This document shows, in pieces, positions 20,166 through 28,796 of a DNA stretch of 64,000 bases. The notes under the pieces are model-generated. The model had not been told where the DNA came from, did not search any database, and saw only the letters and a list, made by a program, of their open reading frames with translations. A program made the position numbers and the translations under genes. Source of the DNA: Sphingopyxis terrae subsp. terrae NBRC 15098 (GTDB lineage: Bacteria; Pseudomonadota; Alphaproteobacteria; Sphingomonadales; Sphingomonadaceae). The stretch lies in NCBI RefSeq assembly GCF_001598815.1, contig NZ_BCZQ01000003.1, positions 1 through 64,000 of the forward strand, in the 5' to 3' direction. Position 1 is the first letter of the stretch; each line of letters starts with the position of its first letter.

Positions 20166-21521
20166 TCATTCGCTCGCGTCGTTCACCGCAGCCGGTGCCG
20201 CCGCAAGCTTCGCCAGCGGCCGCGCCGCCTGTTCGGCAACGGGCAGCACGGGAATTTCCTTGCCGCCCGTCTCGACGTCGAGCGCCTCGAAACGCTTCGC
20301 CTGCGTCAGCACCTGGCTTTCGAAGCTGCCGACAAAGGCGTTGTAGGCGCCGGTCGCCTGATCGAGATTCTTGCCGACGCGCGCGATATGCCCGCCCATC
20401 GTCGCCATGCGCGCATAAAGCTCCTTGCCCAGCGCGGCGATCTCGCGCGCCTGCCCCGCCAGCTTTTCCTGCCGCCACACCGCCGCGACGGTGCGCGCGA
20501 TCGCGATCAGGTTGGTCGGCGTAGCGAGCAGCACCTTGCGCTCGAAGGCATAATCCCAAAGCTCGGCATCATGATCGAGCGCGGCGGCGAGGAAATGTTC
20601 GCCGGGGACGAACATCACGACATAGTCGGGCGTGTCGTCGAACTGGTTCCAATAGGCCTTGGCGCCCAGCGTGTTGACGTGCGCCTTCATCGCCGCGGCA
20701 TGTGCGGCGAGATGCGCGGTCTTTTCGGCTTCGTCGACCGCGCCGAACGCGTCCTGATAGGCGTTGAGCGACACTTTGGCGTCGATGACCAGGCTTTGCC
20801 CGCCGGGCACCTTGACGACGACGTCGGGACGCAGCCGCCCGCCCTCGCCATCGGCGACGCTCACCTCGGTCTGGAAATCGGCATGTTCGGACAGGCCGCA
20901 GCTTTCGAGCACATTGCGCAGCTGTTGCTCGCCCCAGCGGCCGCGCGCCTTGGGCGCGTTGCGCAGCGCGTTGACTAGCTTCGCCGCCTCGCTCGACACG
21001 CGCTCGGTCCCTTCGCGCATGGCGGCGATCTGGCCGTGCAGCAGCCCGAAGGCGTCGCGGCGTTCGGCCTCGACCTTGCCGACCGCCTCTTCATATTTGG
21101 CCAGCCGTTCGTGAACCGGCTGGAGCAGCGCCCTCAGATTCTGCCCCGCGCTTTCCTCGCTTTGGCGGAACCGCTGATCGGCGCGTTCGAGGAAGTTTTT
21201 CTGCGCCTCGCCCAGCATCGCCTGCCCGACCTCGCGGAATTGCGCGGTGAGCGCCGCCTGTGCCTCCTTGAGCTGCGCGACCTGCGCGTCATGCGCCGCG
21301 TCGCGCGCCTTTTGTTCGGCGAGCAGCGACGCGAGCTGGATATCGGCGGCCTTGCGCGCCTCCGCCTCGGCAGCGAGATCGGTGACGGCGACCCTGAACC
21401 GTTCGGCGAGCCCGTCGCGCTCAGCCTTGAGCCCGCCCGCCTGCCGTCCGGCGAACAGCCAGCCGATCACGGCACCGACGACAAGGGCAGCAACGACAGC
21501 GAGGAGCAGGGGCAGGGCCAT
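20166..21521 (-). CDS. rmuC: DNA recombination protein RmuC
   Basis: 451 residues. An N-terminal transmembrane helix (residues 1-24) is followed by a long coiled coil to about residue 170, then the RmuC nuclease-like core: KARGRWGEQQLRNVLE, RLRPDVVVKVPGGQSLVIDAKV and YVVMFVPGEHFLAAAL. The PD-(D/E)XK-like D-x-K in VIDAKV is present. RmuC limits inversions and rearrangements at repeats. It is convergent with the META lipoprotein gene. Confidence 0.92.
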   Translation of the reverse strand: MALPLLLAVVAALVVGAVIGWLFAGRQAGGLKAERDGLAERFRVAVTDLAAEAEARKAADIQLASLLAEQKARDAAHDAQVAQLKEAQAALTAQFREVGQAMLGEAQKNFLERADQRFRQSEESAGQNLRALLQPVHERLAKYEEAVGKVEAERRDAFGLLHGQIAAMREGTERVSSEAAKLVNALRNAPKARGRWGEQQLRNVLESCGLSEHADFQTEVSVADGEGGRLRPDVVVKVPGGQSLVIDAKVSLNAYQDAFGAVDEAEKTAHLAAHAAAMKAHVNTLGAKAYWNQFDDTPDYVVMFVPGEHFLAAALDHDAELWDYAFERKVLLATPTNLIAIARTVAAVWRQEKLAGQAREIAALGKELYARMATMGGHIARVGKNLDQATGAYNAFVGSFESQVLTQAKRFEALDVETGGKEIPVLPVAEQAARPLAKLAAAPAAVNDASE

Positions 21522-21606
21522 CGGCAGAACATAGGACGAACGCAGCGCGCTTGGCTAGCCGCTAATTTAGCACCCCGATCCGCCGGAGGCTCCCTCGCCC
21601 GGCGCG

Positions 21607-23238
21607 TCAGCCCTTGTCATAGGCATTGCGGCCGCGCGTCGCGGTCATCCGGTGCGACGAGGCGAGCGCGAGGTCATGGCTGCGCACCGAACTGACGAAA
21701 TGCCAGTCGGCGGTGACGCGCTCGGGCGTCAGCGCCACCGTCGCATAGCCGCGATCGCGCGTGTTCGCCCAGCGCAACTGCGGCGACGCGGCGCGCAGGG
21801 CGGCGACCCGAATATCGTCGGGGATGGCGGGCGTATAGCTTTCGAACCCCGGCGAGGTGACGCTGTGTCCGCCGACCTCGATCCCCGCCGGCCGGCCCCC
21901 ATGCGTCAGGTCGAAGGCCCAGGCATTGTGACTGTCCCCCGACAGGGTGACAAGATTGGCGCCGGCGCGCTGCGCCGCGGCGAGCAGGCGGTCGCGCGCG
22001 GCGGGATAGCCGTCCCAGCTGTCCATGTTGAGCGGCAGCCCGGCCTTGGCGGCGAGCTGACCGATCTCCACCCGCCGCTGCACATAGTCGGGCAGGTCGG
22101 CGCCGAACCAGTTTTTCGATTCGGGCGGGGTGAACAGGCTGCCCATGACAATCTGCTGCGCGCAGACCTGCCAGCGCGTGCCCGATTTCGCCGATGCCGC
22201 GAAGCCGTCGAACAGCCATTTTTCCTGCTCGCTGCCCAGCAATTGCCGCGCCGGGTCGCGATAGCCGGTTTCGGCAAATTGCTTGAGCGCGGCGGCCGCG
22301 TCGCCCTTGTCGGCAAGGATGTCGCCGATCTCGAACTGCTTGTCGCGCGCGGTGATGCGCGTTTCGGGCAGGAAGATCGTCGCCAGATCGCCGACCTGAT
22401 AGCTGCGCCAGCGCGCGCCGCCGACCGGCATCCATTCGTCATAGGCGCGCATGGCGGCGGCTTCGCGCGCGCTCCAGTCGCCCTCGTCGGGCTGGTGATT
22501 TTCGGCCCCGCCCTTCCAGGTGTCATTGGCAAATTCATGATCGTCCCACTGCGCGACGATCGGGAACAGCTGGTGAAGGCGCTGCAAATCGGGGTCGCTG
22601 CGATAGGCGGCATAGCGTAGCCGGTAATCGGCGAGCGCGATCAGCTCGTTTGATGGCTGGATCAGGCGGCCGGGCACCGCCTCTTTCGCCGACGGATAGG
22701 TGCCGACCTTATATTCGTAGAGATAATCGCCCACATGGACGACCAGATCGATATCCGAACGGGCGGCGGCATGGCCGTAGGCGTTGAACCAGCCGAACGG
22801 CATGTTCGCGCAGGAGAACAGCGCCAGGGTGAAGGCACCCGCCGCCCCTTCCGGCAAGGTGCGCGTGCGCCCCGTCACCGACATCGTGCCGTCGGGCGCG
22901 ACGAAGCGATAGAAATACCAGCGGCCGGGCTCGAGACCGTCGACGTGCAGCTTCGCGGTGTGATCCGCATCGCCGGCGGCGGTGACGCTGCCGCCACCGA
23001 CGATTCGGACGAAGTCGGCCGTGTCCGACACCTCGGCCGTCAGCGCGGTGTCGGCCGCAGCGGCATAGCGCGTCCACAGCAGCACCGACCGCGGACCGGG
23101 CTCGCCGCTCGCCACCCCGTGGGTGAAGCCCTGTGCCGCCATCGCCTGCGCCGCGCCGGGCAAGGCCATTGCGGCAAGCCCTGCCGTGCCGAGCTTCATC
23201 AGCAGGCGGCGATCCATTTCGGCCCAAAGCTGGTGCAT
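21607..23238 (-). CDS. PhoD-like alkaline phosphatase/phosphodiesterase
   Basis: 543 residues. A Tat-like leader (DRRLLMKLGTAG, then a hydrophobic core to AAQAMA) precedes a fibronectin-like N-terminal domain and the PhoD metallophosphatase domain: SCANMPFGWFNAYGH, DLVVHVGDYLYEY, WDDHEFANDTW and LVTLSGDSHNAWAF. PhoD enzymes use Fe/Ca and hydrolyse phosphate mono- and diesters in the periplasm, usually under phosphate limitation. The ATG at 23238 has GGGAGGAAAAACG upstream. No Pho box could be identified with confidence. Confidence 0.92.
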   Translation of the reverse strand: MHQLWAEMDRRLLMKLGTAGLAAMALPGAAQAMAAQGFTHGVASGEPGPRSVLLWTRYAAAADTALTAEVSDTADFVRIVGGGSVTAAGDADHTAKLHVDGLEPGRWYFYRFVAPDGTMSVTGRTRTLPEGAAGAFTLALFSCANMPFGWFNAYGHAAARSDIDLVVHVGDYLYEYKVGTYPSAKEAVPGRLIQPSNELIALADYRLRYAAYRSDPDLQRLHQLFPIVAQWDDHEFANDTWKGGAENHQPDEGDWSAREAAAMRAYDEWMPVGGARWRSYQVGDLATIFLPETRITARDKQFEIGDILADKGDAAAALKQFAETGYRDPARQLLGSEQEKWLFDGFAASAKSGTRWQVCAQQIVMGSLFTPPESKNWFGADLPDYVQRRVEIGQLAAKAGLPLNMDSWDGYPAARDRLLAAAQRAGANLVTLSGDSHNAWAFDLTHGGRPAGIEVGGHSVTSPGFESYTPAIPDDIRVAALRAASPQLRWANTRDRGYATVALTPERVTADWHFVSSVRSHDLALASSHRMTATRGRNAYDKG

Positions 23239-23293
23239 CGTTTTTCCTCCCGTCTCGCCGGGTCTGTGCCCGGCTTTCATGACAATTATGCGC

Positions 23294-24427
23294 TCACCCG
23301 CTCATACCGAGCGCGAGCAACAGCAGCATGAAAGCGATGACCGCGAACAGGCTGAAGAATAGCAGCAGGGTCGTCCGGGCAAGCGCGCCGACGCGCGACG
23401 AGCGATAGGCGCCGCGAAGCTGGCGATACATGTGGAACGGGACATAGAGCATCGCGAAGAAGGTCGCGAGATCGCCCAGCACCGTCAGATTGAGCAGCCG
23501 CACCACGACGAAGAGCAGCAGCATGAAGCTGATCGAATAGGTGACGAAGACGAAATGATCATAGGTGTGGAAACGCCGGCTGAACGGATAGAGCAGCCAC
23601 ATGAAGGGCAGCGACAACGGGATCAGCGCCCAGGCGAATTTATAGGCGTTGGCCTGCAATTTATAGAGAATCAGCGCGGGGTTCGCGAACGCCTTTTGCA
23701 GACCATGGTCGATGAAAGGCACCCCCGTATCGACCTTGTTGCGCGTGACGAAATCGGCGCTGGTCTTCACCTGATCGACCGGGTTGTCGAGAACCGGCGG
23801 CCCCGCGGCGCGGTCGGCGGTGCGCTCATCCTTGCTGCGGCTGCGCGCAATCCCCAGATAGTCGGCGCTTTTCTGAAGCGTGGCGCGTTCGTCCTGCAAT
23901 TCCTTGCGCTGCGCCGCGGACAGATCTTTTTTCGCAAGTTCGGTATCGATGCGGTCGACCTCGACCTGCATGCTGTCCTTGATCGCGGCCGATCGCGTCT
24001 GTTCGGCCGCGGCCTTGTTCAGTTCCTCCCCGACGCCGCCCCCCGCGCCGACCATCGCCAGCACCGCATAGGTCAGGAAAACCGCAAACAGGAACAGCGC
24101 CAGCGGCGAAATGAAGCTCGCCCGCTCGCCGTGAATGTAGCGGCGCGTCAGATCGCCGGGCCGCCATGTCAGGAGCGGCAGCGTGTTCCACAGCTTGCCC
24201 TCGAAATGAAAGATGGCGTGAACCAGATCATGCCCGATCGCGCCGAAGCTGCGATGGACATCGGCCTTCTGCCCGCAGCGGTGGCAGTGCGAGCCGCGAA
24301 GTACCGTCCCGCAATTCAGACAGCGGGCGCCCGCGTGCGCGCTGCCGTCGCCGTGTCCCGGCTCGATCGCGCCGCCCGCAAGCCCCGCCGTGATCGCCGC
24401 CCCGAATGCTTCGATGTCCCCGCTCAT
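23294..24427 (-). CDS. DUF3667 membrane protein with zinc ribbon
   Basis: 377 residues. A CxxC-x8-CxxC zinc ribbon (CLNCGTVLRGSHCHRCGQ) near residue 40 leads into the DUF3667 core, which begins VHRSFGAIGHDLVHAIFHFEGKLWNTLPLLTWRPG. About five transmembrane segments follow, one near residue 105 and four after residue 260. Between them lies a soluble helical region (residues 135-215) rich in Lys and Glu. Function unknown. It is transcribed divergently from proA. Confidence 0.85.
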   Translation of the reverse strand: MSGDIEAFGAAITAGLAGGAIEPGHGDGSAHAGARCLNCGTVLRGSHCHRCGQKADVHRSFGAIGHDLVHAIFHFEGKLWNTLPLLTWRPGDLTRRYIHGERASFISPLALFLFAVFLTYAVLAMVGAGGGVGEELNKAAAEQTRSAAIKDSMQVEVDRIDTELAKKDLSAAQRKELQDERATLQKSADYLGIARSRSKDERTADRAAGPPVLDNPVDQVKTSADFVTRNKVDTGVPFIDHGLQKAFANPALILYKLQANAYKFAWALIPLSLPFMWLLYPFSRRFHTYDHFVFVTYSISFMLLLFVVVRLLNLTVLGDLATFFAMLYVPFHMYRQLRGAYRSSRVGALARTTLLLFFSLFAVIAFMLLLLALGMSG

Positions 24428-24506
24428 GCGCCCTGACTAGTGGGGTGAATGACCTCGTGCAACGGGGCTTTCGGGAATCACGCCAAAAGTGATATTGGCC
24501 CGTCGC

Positions 24507-25802
24507 ATGAACGCTGAAACCTCCCTCACCCTCGGCGACGCGCCGCGCCTGAACGATGCCGATGCGCTGATCGCCGACATGGGCGCGCGCGCGCGGCTGG
24601 CGGCGAAGGCGCTCGCGGTCGCGACGACGGCCGAAAAGGCAAAGGCGCTGCGCGCGGCTGCGGCCGAGCTGCGCATGCGCGGCGCGGCGATCCTGGATGC
24701 CAATGCGCGCGATATGGAGGCGGGACGCGAAGGCGGCCTGTCGTCGGCGATGCTCGACCGGCTGCGCCTCGACGAGAATCGGCTCGCCGCGATTGCCGAC
24801 GCGGTCGAGGCCGTCGCCGCCTTGCCCGACCCGGTCGGCGCCGAAATCGACCGGACCGTGCGCCCCAACGGCATGACGCTGGCCCGCGTGCGCGTCCCGC
24901 TCGGCGTCGTCGGCATCATCTATGAAAGCCGCCCCAATGTGACCGCCGATGCCGCCGCGCTGGGGCTGATGTCGGGCAATGCGGTGATCCTGCGCGGCGG
25001 CAGTGAGGCTGTGCACTCGAACCGCGCGATCCACGCCGCGCTCGCGGCGGGTCTCGCCCAAACCGGACTGCCCGCCGATGCCGTGCAACTGGTGCCGACA
25101 CAGGATCGCGCCGCGGTCGGCGCGCTGCTCCGCGCGCAGGGCCTGATCGACATCATCATTCCGCGCGGCGGCAAGGGGCTGGTAGCGCGCGTGCAAGACG
25201 AGGCGCGCGTACCCGTGCTCGCGCATCTCGACGGGATCAATCATCTCTATATCGACGGCGCCGCCGATCCGGCCAGGGCAGTCGATCTTGCGGTCAACGC
25301 CAAGATGCGCCGCACCGGCGTCTGCGGCGCGACCGAAACGATCCTGATCGACCGCGCCTATCCCGCGCCGCTTGCCATCGTCGACGCGCTGATCGCCGCG
25401 GGCTGCGAAGTGCGCGGCGATGCCGCCATCGCGGCGCTCAGCCCGCATGTAACACCGGCGAGCGCGACCGATTGGGACTGCGAATATCTCGACGCGATCG
25501 TCTCGATCGCCGCGGTCGACGGGATCGAGGGCGCGCTGTCGCATATCGACACCCATTCGAGCCGCCACACCGACGCGATCGTCACCGAGGATGTGGCGAC
25601 CGCCGAGCGGTTCCTGTCCGAAGTCGACAGTGCGATCGTCATGCACAACGCCTCGACGCAATTCGCCGACGGCGGCGAGTTCGGCCTCGGCGCCGAGATC
25701 GGCATCGCCACGGGACGCCTCCACGCGCGCGGCCCCGTCGCGCTCGAAGGGCTCACCACCTATAAATGGCTGGTGCGCGGGAGCGGACAGGTTCGACCCT
25801 GA
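24507..25802 (+). CDS. proA: gamma-glutamyl phosphate reductase
   Basis: 431 residues. It makes glutamate semialdehyde in proline synthesis. The [17 protein letters not shown] motif, the catalytic cysteine in [11 protein letters not shown] and the [20 protein letters not shown] segment are diagnostic. The ATG at 24507 fits homologues; an in-frame start at 24489 is possible. proB is not in the window. The gene overlaps nadD by 37 bases. Confidence 0.96.
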   Translation: MNAETSLTLGDAPRLNDADALIADMGARARLAAKALAVATTAEKAKALRAAAAELRMRGAAILDANARDMEAGREGGLSSAMLDRLRLDENRLAAIADAVEAVAALPDPVGAEIDRTVRPNGMTLARVRVPLGVVGIIYESRPNVTADAAALGLMSGNAVILRGGSEAVHSNRAIHAALAAGLAQTGLPADAVQLVPTQDRAAVGALLRAQGLIDIIIPRGGKGLVARVQDEARVPVLAHLDGINHLYIDGAADPARAVDLAVNAKMRRTGVCGATETILIDRAYPAPLAIVDALIAAGCEVRGDAAIAALSPHVTPASATDWDCEYLDAIVSIAAVDGIEGALSHIDTHSSRHTDAIVTEDVATAERFLSEVDSAIVMHNASTQFADGGEFGLGAEIGIATGRLHARGPVALEGLTTYKWLVRGSGQVRP

Positions 25803-26461
25803 CCCGCCCGCTCACCACCGGCCTCCTCGGCGGCAGCTTCAATCCCGCGCATGGCGGGCACCGCGCGATCAGTCTGAACGCGATCGATGCGCTGGGGCTC
25901 GACGAGCTGTGGTGGCTCGTTTCGCCCGGCAATCCGCTCAAGGCGCAGGCGGGCATGGCGCCGCTTGCCGCCCGGTTGGCCTCGGCGCAGCGCATGGCGC
26001 GCCGCGCGCCGATCCGCGCCACCGCGATCGAGGCCGAACTCGGCACGCGCTATACGGTCGACACGCTGCGCGCGCTGATCCGTCGCTATCCGAATCGGCG
26101 CTTCATCTGGATCATGGGCGCCGACAATCTGGTTCAATTGCCCCGCTGGCGCGACTGGCGGGATATTGCGCGATTGATGCCGATTGCGGTTATCGCGCGT
26201 CCGGGCTATAATGGCCGCACCCATGCTGCAGAGGCGATGGGTTGGCTGCGGCGCTTTGTCCGGCCCGCGGACCAGAAACGTCTTTGGACAGACTGGAGAC
26301 CGCCTGCCCTCGTGTTCCTGCGTTTTTCGCCCGATGTGCGATCCGCAACTGCAATACGGCAGGCCAACCCCCGCTGGTTCGAAAGCTATGCAGGCCGCGC
26401 GCTGCGCGACCCTGTCACGCATTCGCGGCTGGCCATGGATGAAAGGAATGAAACCGCTTGA
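25766..26461 (+). CDS. nadD: nicotinate-nucleotide adenylyltransferase
   Basis: 231 residues. It makes deamido-NAD from nicotinate mononucleotide and ATP. The [10 protein letters not shown] nucleotide-binding motif (TxGH class), [14 protein letters not shown] and the SATAIR motif are intact. The only ATG that reaches the conserved start is at 25766, inside proA; there is no GTG or TTG in between, so either the 37-base overlap is real or a CTG is used. Confidence 0.9.
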   Translation: MAGARERTGSTLTRPLTTGLLGGSFNPAHGGHRAISLNAIDALGLDELWWLVSPGNPLKAQAGMAPLAARLASAQRMARRAPIRATAIEAELGTRYTVDTLRALIRRYPNRRFIWIMGADNLVQLPRWRDWRDIARLMPIAVIARPGYNGRTHAAEAMGWLRRFVRPADQKRLWTDWRPPALVFLRFSPDVRSATAIRQANPRWFESYAGRALRDPVTHSRLAMDERNETA

Positions 26462-26868
26462 TAGCCGCCAGTAAGGATGCCGCGCCCGGCGCCGCGTCCG
26501 CACCCAAGTCTTCGGACGACAGCGTGGAAAGCCTCCACGCGCTGATCCTTCACCAGCTGGACGAGGATCAAGCCCAGGAAACCATTTCCATCCCGCTTGC
26601 CGGCAAGAGCAGCATCGCCGATCATATGGTGATCGCGAGCGGTCGGTCGACGCGCCATGTGTCGGCAATCGCCGACAAACTGGCGCAGCGGATCAAGCAG
26701 GAAACGGGCCGGCCGGTCCGCGTCGAGGGGCTGCCCAATGCCGATTGGGTGCTGATCGACGCCGGCGACGTGATCGTCCACCTGTTCCGTCCGGAGGTTC
26801 GCAGCTTCTATAATCTCGAACGCATGTGGTCGTTCGGCGATGCACCGCCGGTTGCCGCGGTAAATTGA
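26458..26868 (+). CDS. rsfS: ribosomal silencing factor RsfS
   Basis: 136 residues. The RsfS (Iojap/DUF143) domain spans LHALILHQLDEDQAQE to SFYNLERMW, with ADHMVIASGRSTRHV and GDVIVHLF. It binds ribosomal protein L14 and blocks subunit joining under starvation. The start is read as the TTG at 26458, which overlaps the nadD stop (TTGA) and has AAGGAAT ten bases upstream. The first 20 residues are poorly conserved in kind, so the exact start is uncertain. Confidence 0.9.
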   Translation: MIAASKDAAPGAASAPKSSDDSVESLHALILHQLDEDQAQETISIPLAGKSSIADHMVIASGRSTRHVSAIADKLAQRIKQETGRPVRVEGLPNADWVLIDAGDVIVHLFRPEVRSFYNLERMWSFGDAPPVAAVN

Positions 26869-26876
26869 CGCCTTTG

Positions 26877-26904
26877 TTCTGTTCGGCCTAAAGCCCGAAC
26901 AGAA
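26877..26904. terminator. hairpin after rsfS
   Basis: TTCTGTTCGG and CCGAACAGAA form a 10-bp stem eight bases after the rsfS stop. There is no T-run. Its right arm runs into the larger palindrome at 26903-26989, so the two structures would compete. Confidence 0.45.
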
Positions 26905-26989
26905 GCGGCACCAGCCCGCTCCCCCGCCCGGCCTCCCCGACGATAGTGGCCTGTGGGAGGCCGGGCGGGGGAGCGGGCTGGTGCCGCTT
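26903..26989. repeat. perfect palindrome with 35-bp arms between rsfS and rlmH
   Basis: The arms 26903-26937 and 26955-26989 are exact reverse complements over 35 bases, separated by a 17-base loop. Both arms are GC-rich and contain CCCGCTCCCCCGCCCGGCC or its complement. The right arm ends 24 bases before the rlmH start. No coding potential fits either arm. Confidence 0.9.
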
Positions 26990-27013
26990 TCACCGAAGGT
27001 GAACGAAGACATC

Positions 27014-27442
27014 ATGTTGCTGCACATCATCGCGCGGGGCCGGATCGGGCGCGGGCCCGAGGCCGAACTGGTCGAGCGTTATATGAAGCGCGTGACCTGG
27101 GCGCAGAAGATTTCGGAACTTCCCGACACCGGCGGCCGCGTGCCCGCCGCACCTGTCGGCAGTCGTACCGTGCTGCTCGACGAAGGCGGCGAACAGATGT
27201 CGTCGCTCGAATTCGCCAAACTGCTGGAAAAATGGCGCGACGGCGGCGTGCGCGAGGCGCGATTCTGCCTTGGCGCCGCGGACGGCTTCACGCCCGACGA
27301 GCGCGAGGGGGCCGACAAGGTCATCGCCTTCGGCCGCGCAACCTGGCCGCATCTGATGGCGCGCGCGATGCTCGCCGAACAATTATGGCGCGCCACCAGC
27401 ATCGTCGCCGGCCACCCCTATCACCGCGAAGGTCGCCAATGA
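27014..27442 (+). CDS. rlmH: 23S rRNA pseudouridine-1915 N3-methyltransferase
   Basis: 142 residues, a SPOUT methyltransferase of the RlmH family. LLDEGGEQMSSLEFAKLL, FCLGAADGFTPDER and the C-terminal ATSIVAGHPYHREG are characteristic. The ATG at 27014 begins the conserved MLLHIIARGR. A small TTCACC/GGTGAA hairpin at 26989-27003 lies just upstream. The stop overlaps the next start as ATGA. Confidence 0.95.
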   Translation: MLLHIIARGRIGRGPEAELVERYMKRVTWAQKISELPDTGGRVPAAPVGSRTVLLDEGGEQMSSLEFAKLLEKWRDGGVREARFCLGAADGFTPDEREGADKVIAFGRATWPHLMARAMLAEQLWRATSIVAGHPYHREGRQ

Positions 27443-28662
27443 GGGCCGCCTTGCTTGTCGTCGCCGCCTTTGCGGCGATCACCGGCGGCGCGCTGGCGCT
27501 GGCGCAGAGCGACGTTTTCGATCCCGCCGCGATTGCGGCGCGCGAGCGCCAGCAACTGCTGACCGCCAAGGCCCAGTCGGCCGCGGCAATGCGGCGAAGC
27601 GCGGTGCTCGAAGCGCAGGCAAGCGCCGCGCGCGACGAGGCCGACCGGCTTAAGAAGCGCAGCGCCGCCCTCGCCGCGCGGATCCAGTCGGCCGAGGCCG
27701 ATATCGACGCGGCAGAGGCGCGCGTCGCGCTGGTCAGTCGCCGCCTTGCCGATCAACAGACGCGGCTCGCCGAACAGCAGCAGCCCCTGCTCGCGCTCAC
27801 CGCATCGCTCCAGCAATTGAGCCGCCGCCCGCCGGTGAGCGTGCTCGCGCAGCCGGGCTCGCTGCGCGACATGGTCCACGCGCGCGCCGTACTCGACGCG
27901 GTGATGCCGGTGATTCAAGAGCGCACCGCGGGAGTCCGGCAGGAACTCGCGCGGCTGCGCACGACGCAGCAGCAGCAACGCGTCGCGCTGCAGGCGCTTT
28001 CGGCAAGCAAGGCACAGCTTGCCGAGCGGCGGGACGCGCTGACGCGGCTCGAGAATGAAGGCCGGCTGCGCTCGCGCGACCTGATGAGCAGCGCGCAGCT
28101 CGAAGCCGACCGCGCGCTTGGTCTCGGCGAAAAGGCGCGCGACATCGTCGATCTGATGGACGCGCTGGAGGCCGACGCGGCGGTGCGCGGCGAACTCGCC
28201 GATCTGTCCGGGCCGCTTCCGCGCCCCGCCGATCCCGCCAGCGCGGCACCGCAGGCCGCGCCCGTCGCGCCGGCCGCAAGCCGCGACGCGGACCTCGGCG
28301 CGGGCGCCTATCGCCTGCCGGTCGTCGGGCGCATCGTTGCGGGGCTCGGCGAAGTGAATGACAGCGGCGTCCGCTCGCGCGGCATCACCGTCGCGACGCA
28401 GCCCGGCGGTCAGGTGGTCGCCCCCGCGGCGGGTCGCGTGAGCTTTGCCGGCGATTATCGCGGCTATGGCAAGATCGTCATCATCGACCATGGCGGCGGC
28501 TGGACATCGCTGATCACGGGAATGATCGCGCTGTCGGTTTCGGTCGGCGACACGCTGGACGCCGGGGCGCCGGTGGGCCGCGCCGGGTCCGACGACAGCC
28601 GCATCACGGTCGAACTGCGCCGCGCCGGGCGCCCGGTCGATCTGGTCGCGATGCTTGGCTGA
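27439..28662 (+). CDS. envC: EnvC-like murein hydrolase activator with degenerate LytM domain
   Basis: 407 residues. A signal peptide (residues 1-22) is followed by a long coiled coil (about 25-255), an Ala/Pro linker, and a C-terminal M23/LytM fold (residues 300-407; SRGITVATQPGGQVVAPAAGRV, GYGKIVIIDHGGGWTSLITGM). The zinc ligands of active LytM enzymes (HxxxD and HxH) are replaced, leaving only one of the histidines. It should therefore activate a cell-wall amidase and not cut murein itself, as known for EnvC. It overlaps rlmH by four bases. Confidence 0.88.
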   Translation: MRAALLVVAAFAAITGGALALAQSDVFDPAAIAARERQQLLTAKAQSAAAMRRSAVLEAQASAARDEADRLKKRSAALAARIQSAEADIDAAEARVALVSRRLADQQTRLAEQQQPLLALTASLQQLSRRPPVSVLAQPGSLRDMVHARAVLDAVMPVIQERTAGVRQELARLRTTQQQQRVALQALSASKAQLAERRDALTRLENEGRLRSRDLMSSAQLEADRALGLGEKARDIVDLMDALEADAAVRGELADLSGPLPRPADPASAAPQAAPVAPAASRDADLGAGAYRLPVVGRIVAGLGEVNDSGVRSRGITVATQPGGQVVAPAAGRVSFAGDYRGYGKIVIIDHGGGWTSLITGMIALSVSVGDTLDAGAPVGRAGSDDSRITVELRRAGRPVDLVAMLG

Positions 28663-28796
28663 CGCCGCCGCCGTTAACGCGCCGTTCGGGCGACCTTTGC
28701 TAGGGCGATCGCGCGCTTGACGCCGATGCAAAGGCATTGGACGATGGCTCGCCGGGGATTATAGTGCGGCCTATTCCGCGTGACTGAAAGACATCC

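Noticed and set aside
26989..27003. TTCACC/GGTGAA hairpin read as a riboswitch or regulatory RNA for rlmH
   Set aside because: A 6-bp stem with a 3-base loop is too small to claim more than local structure.
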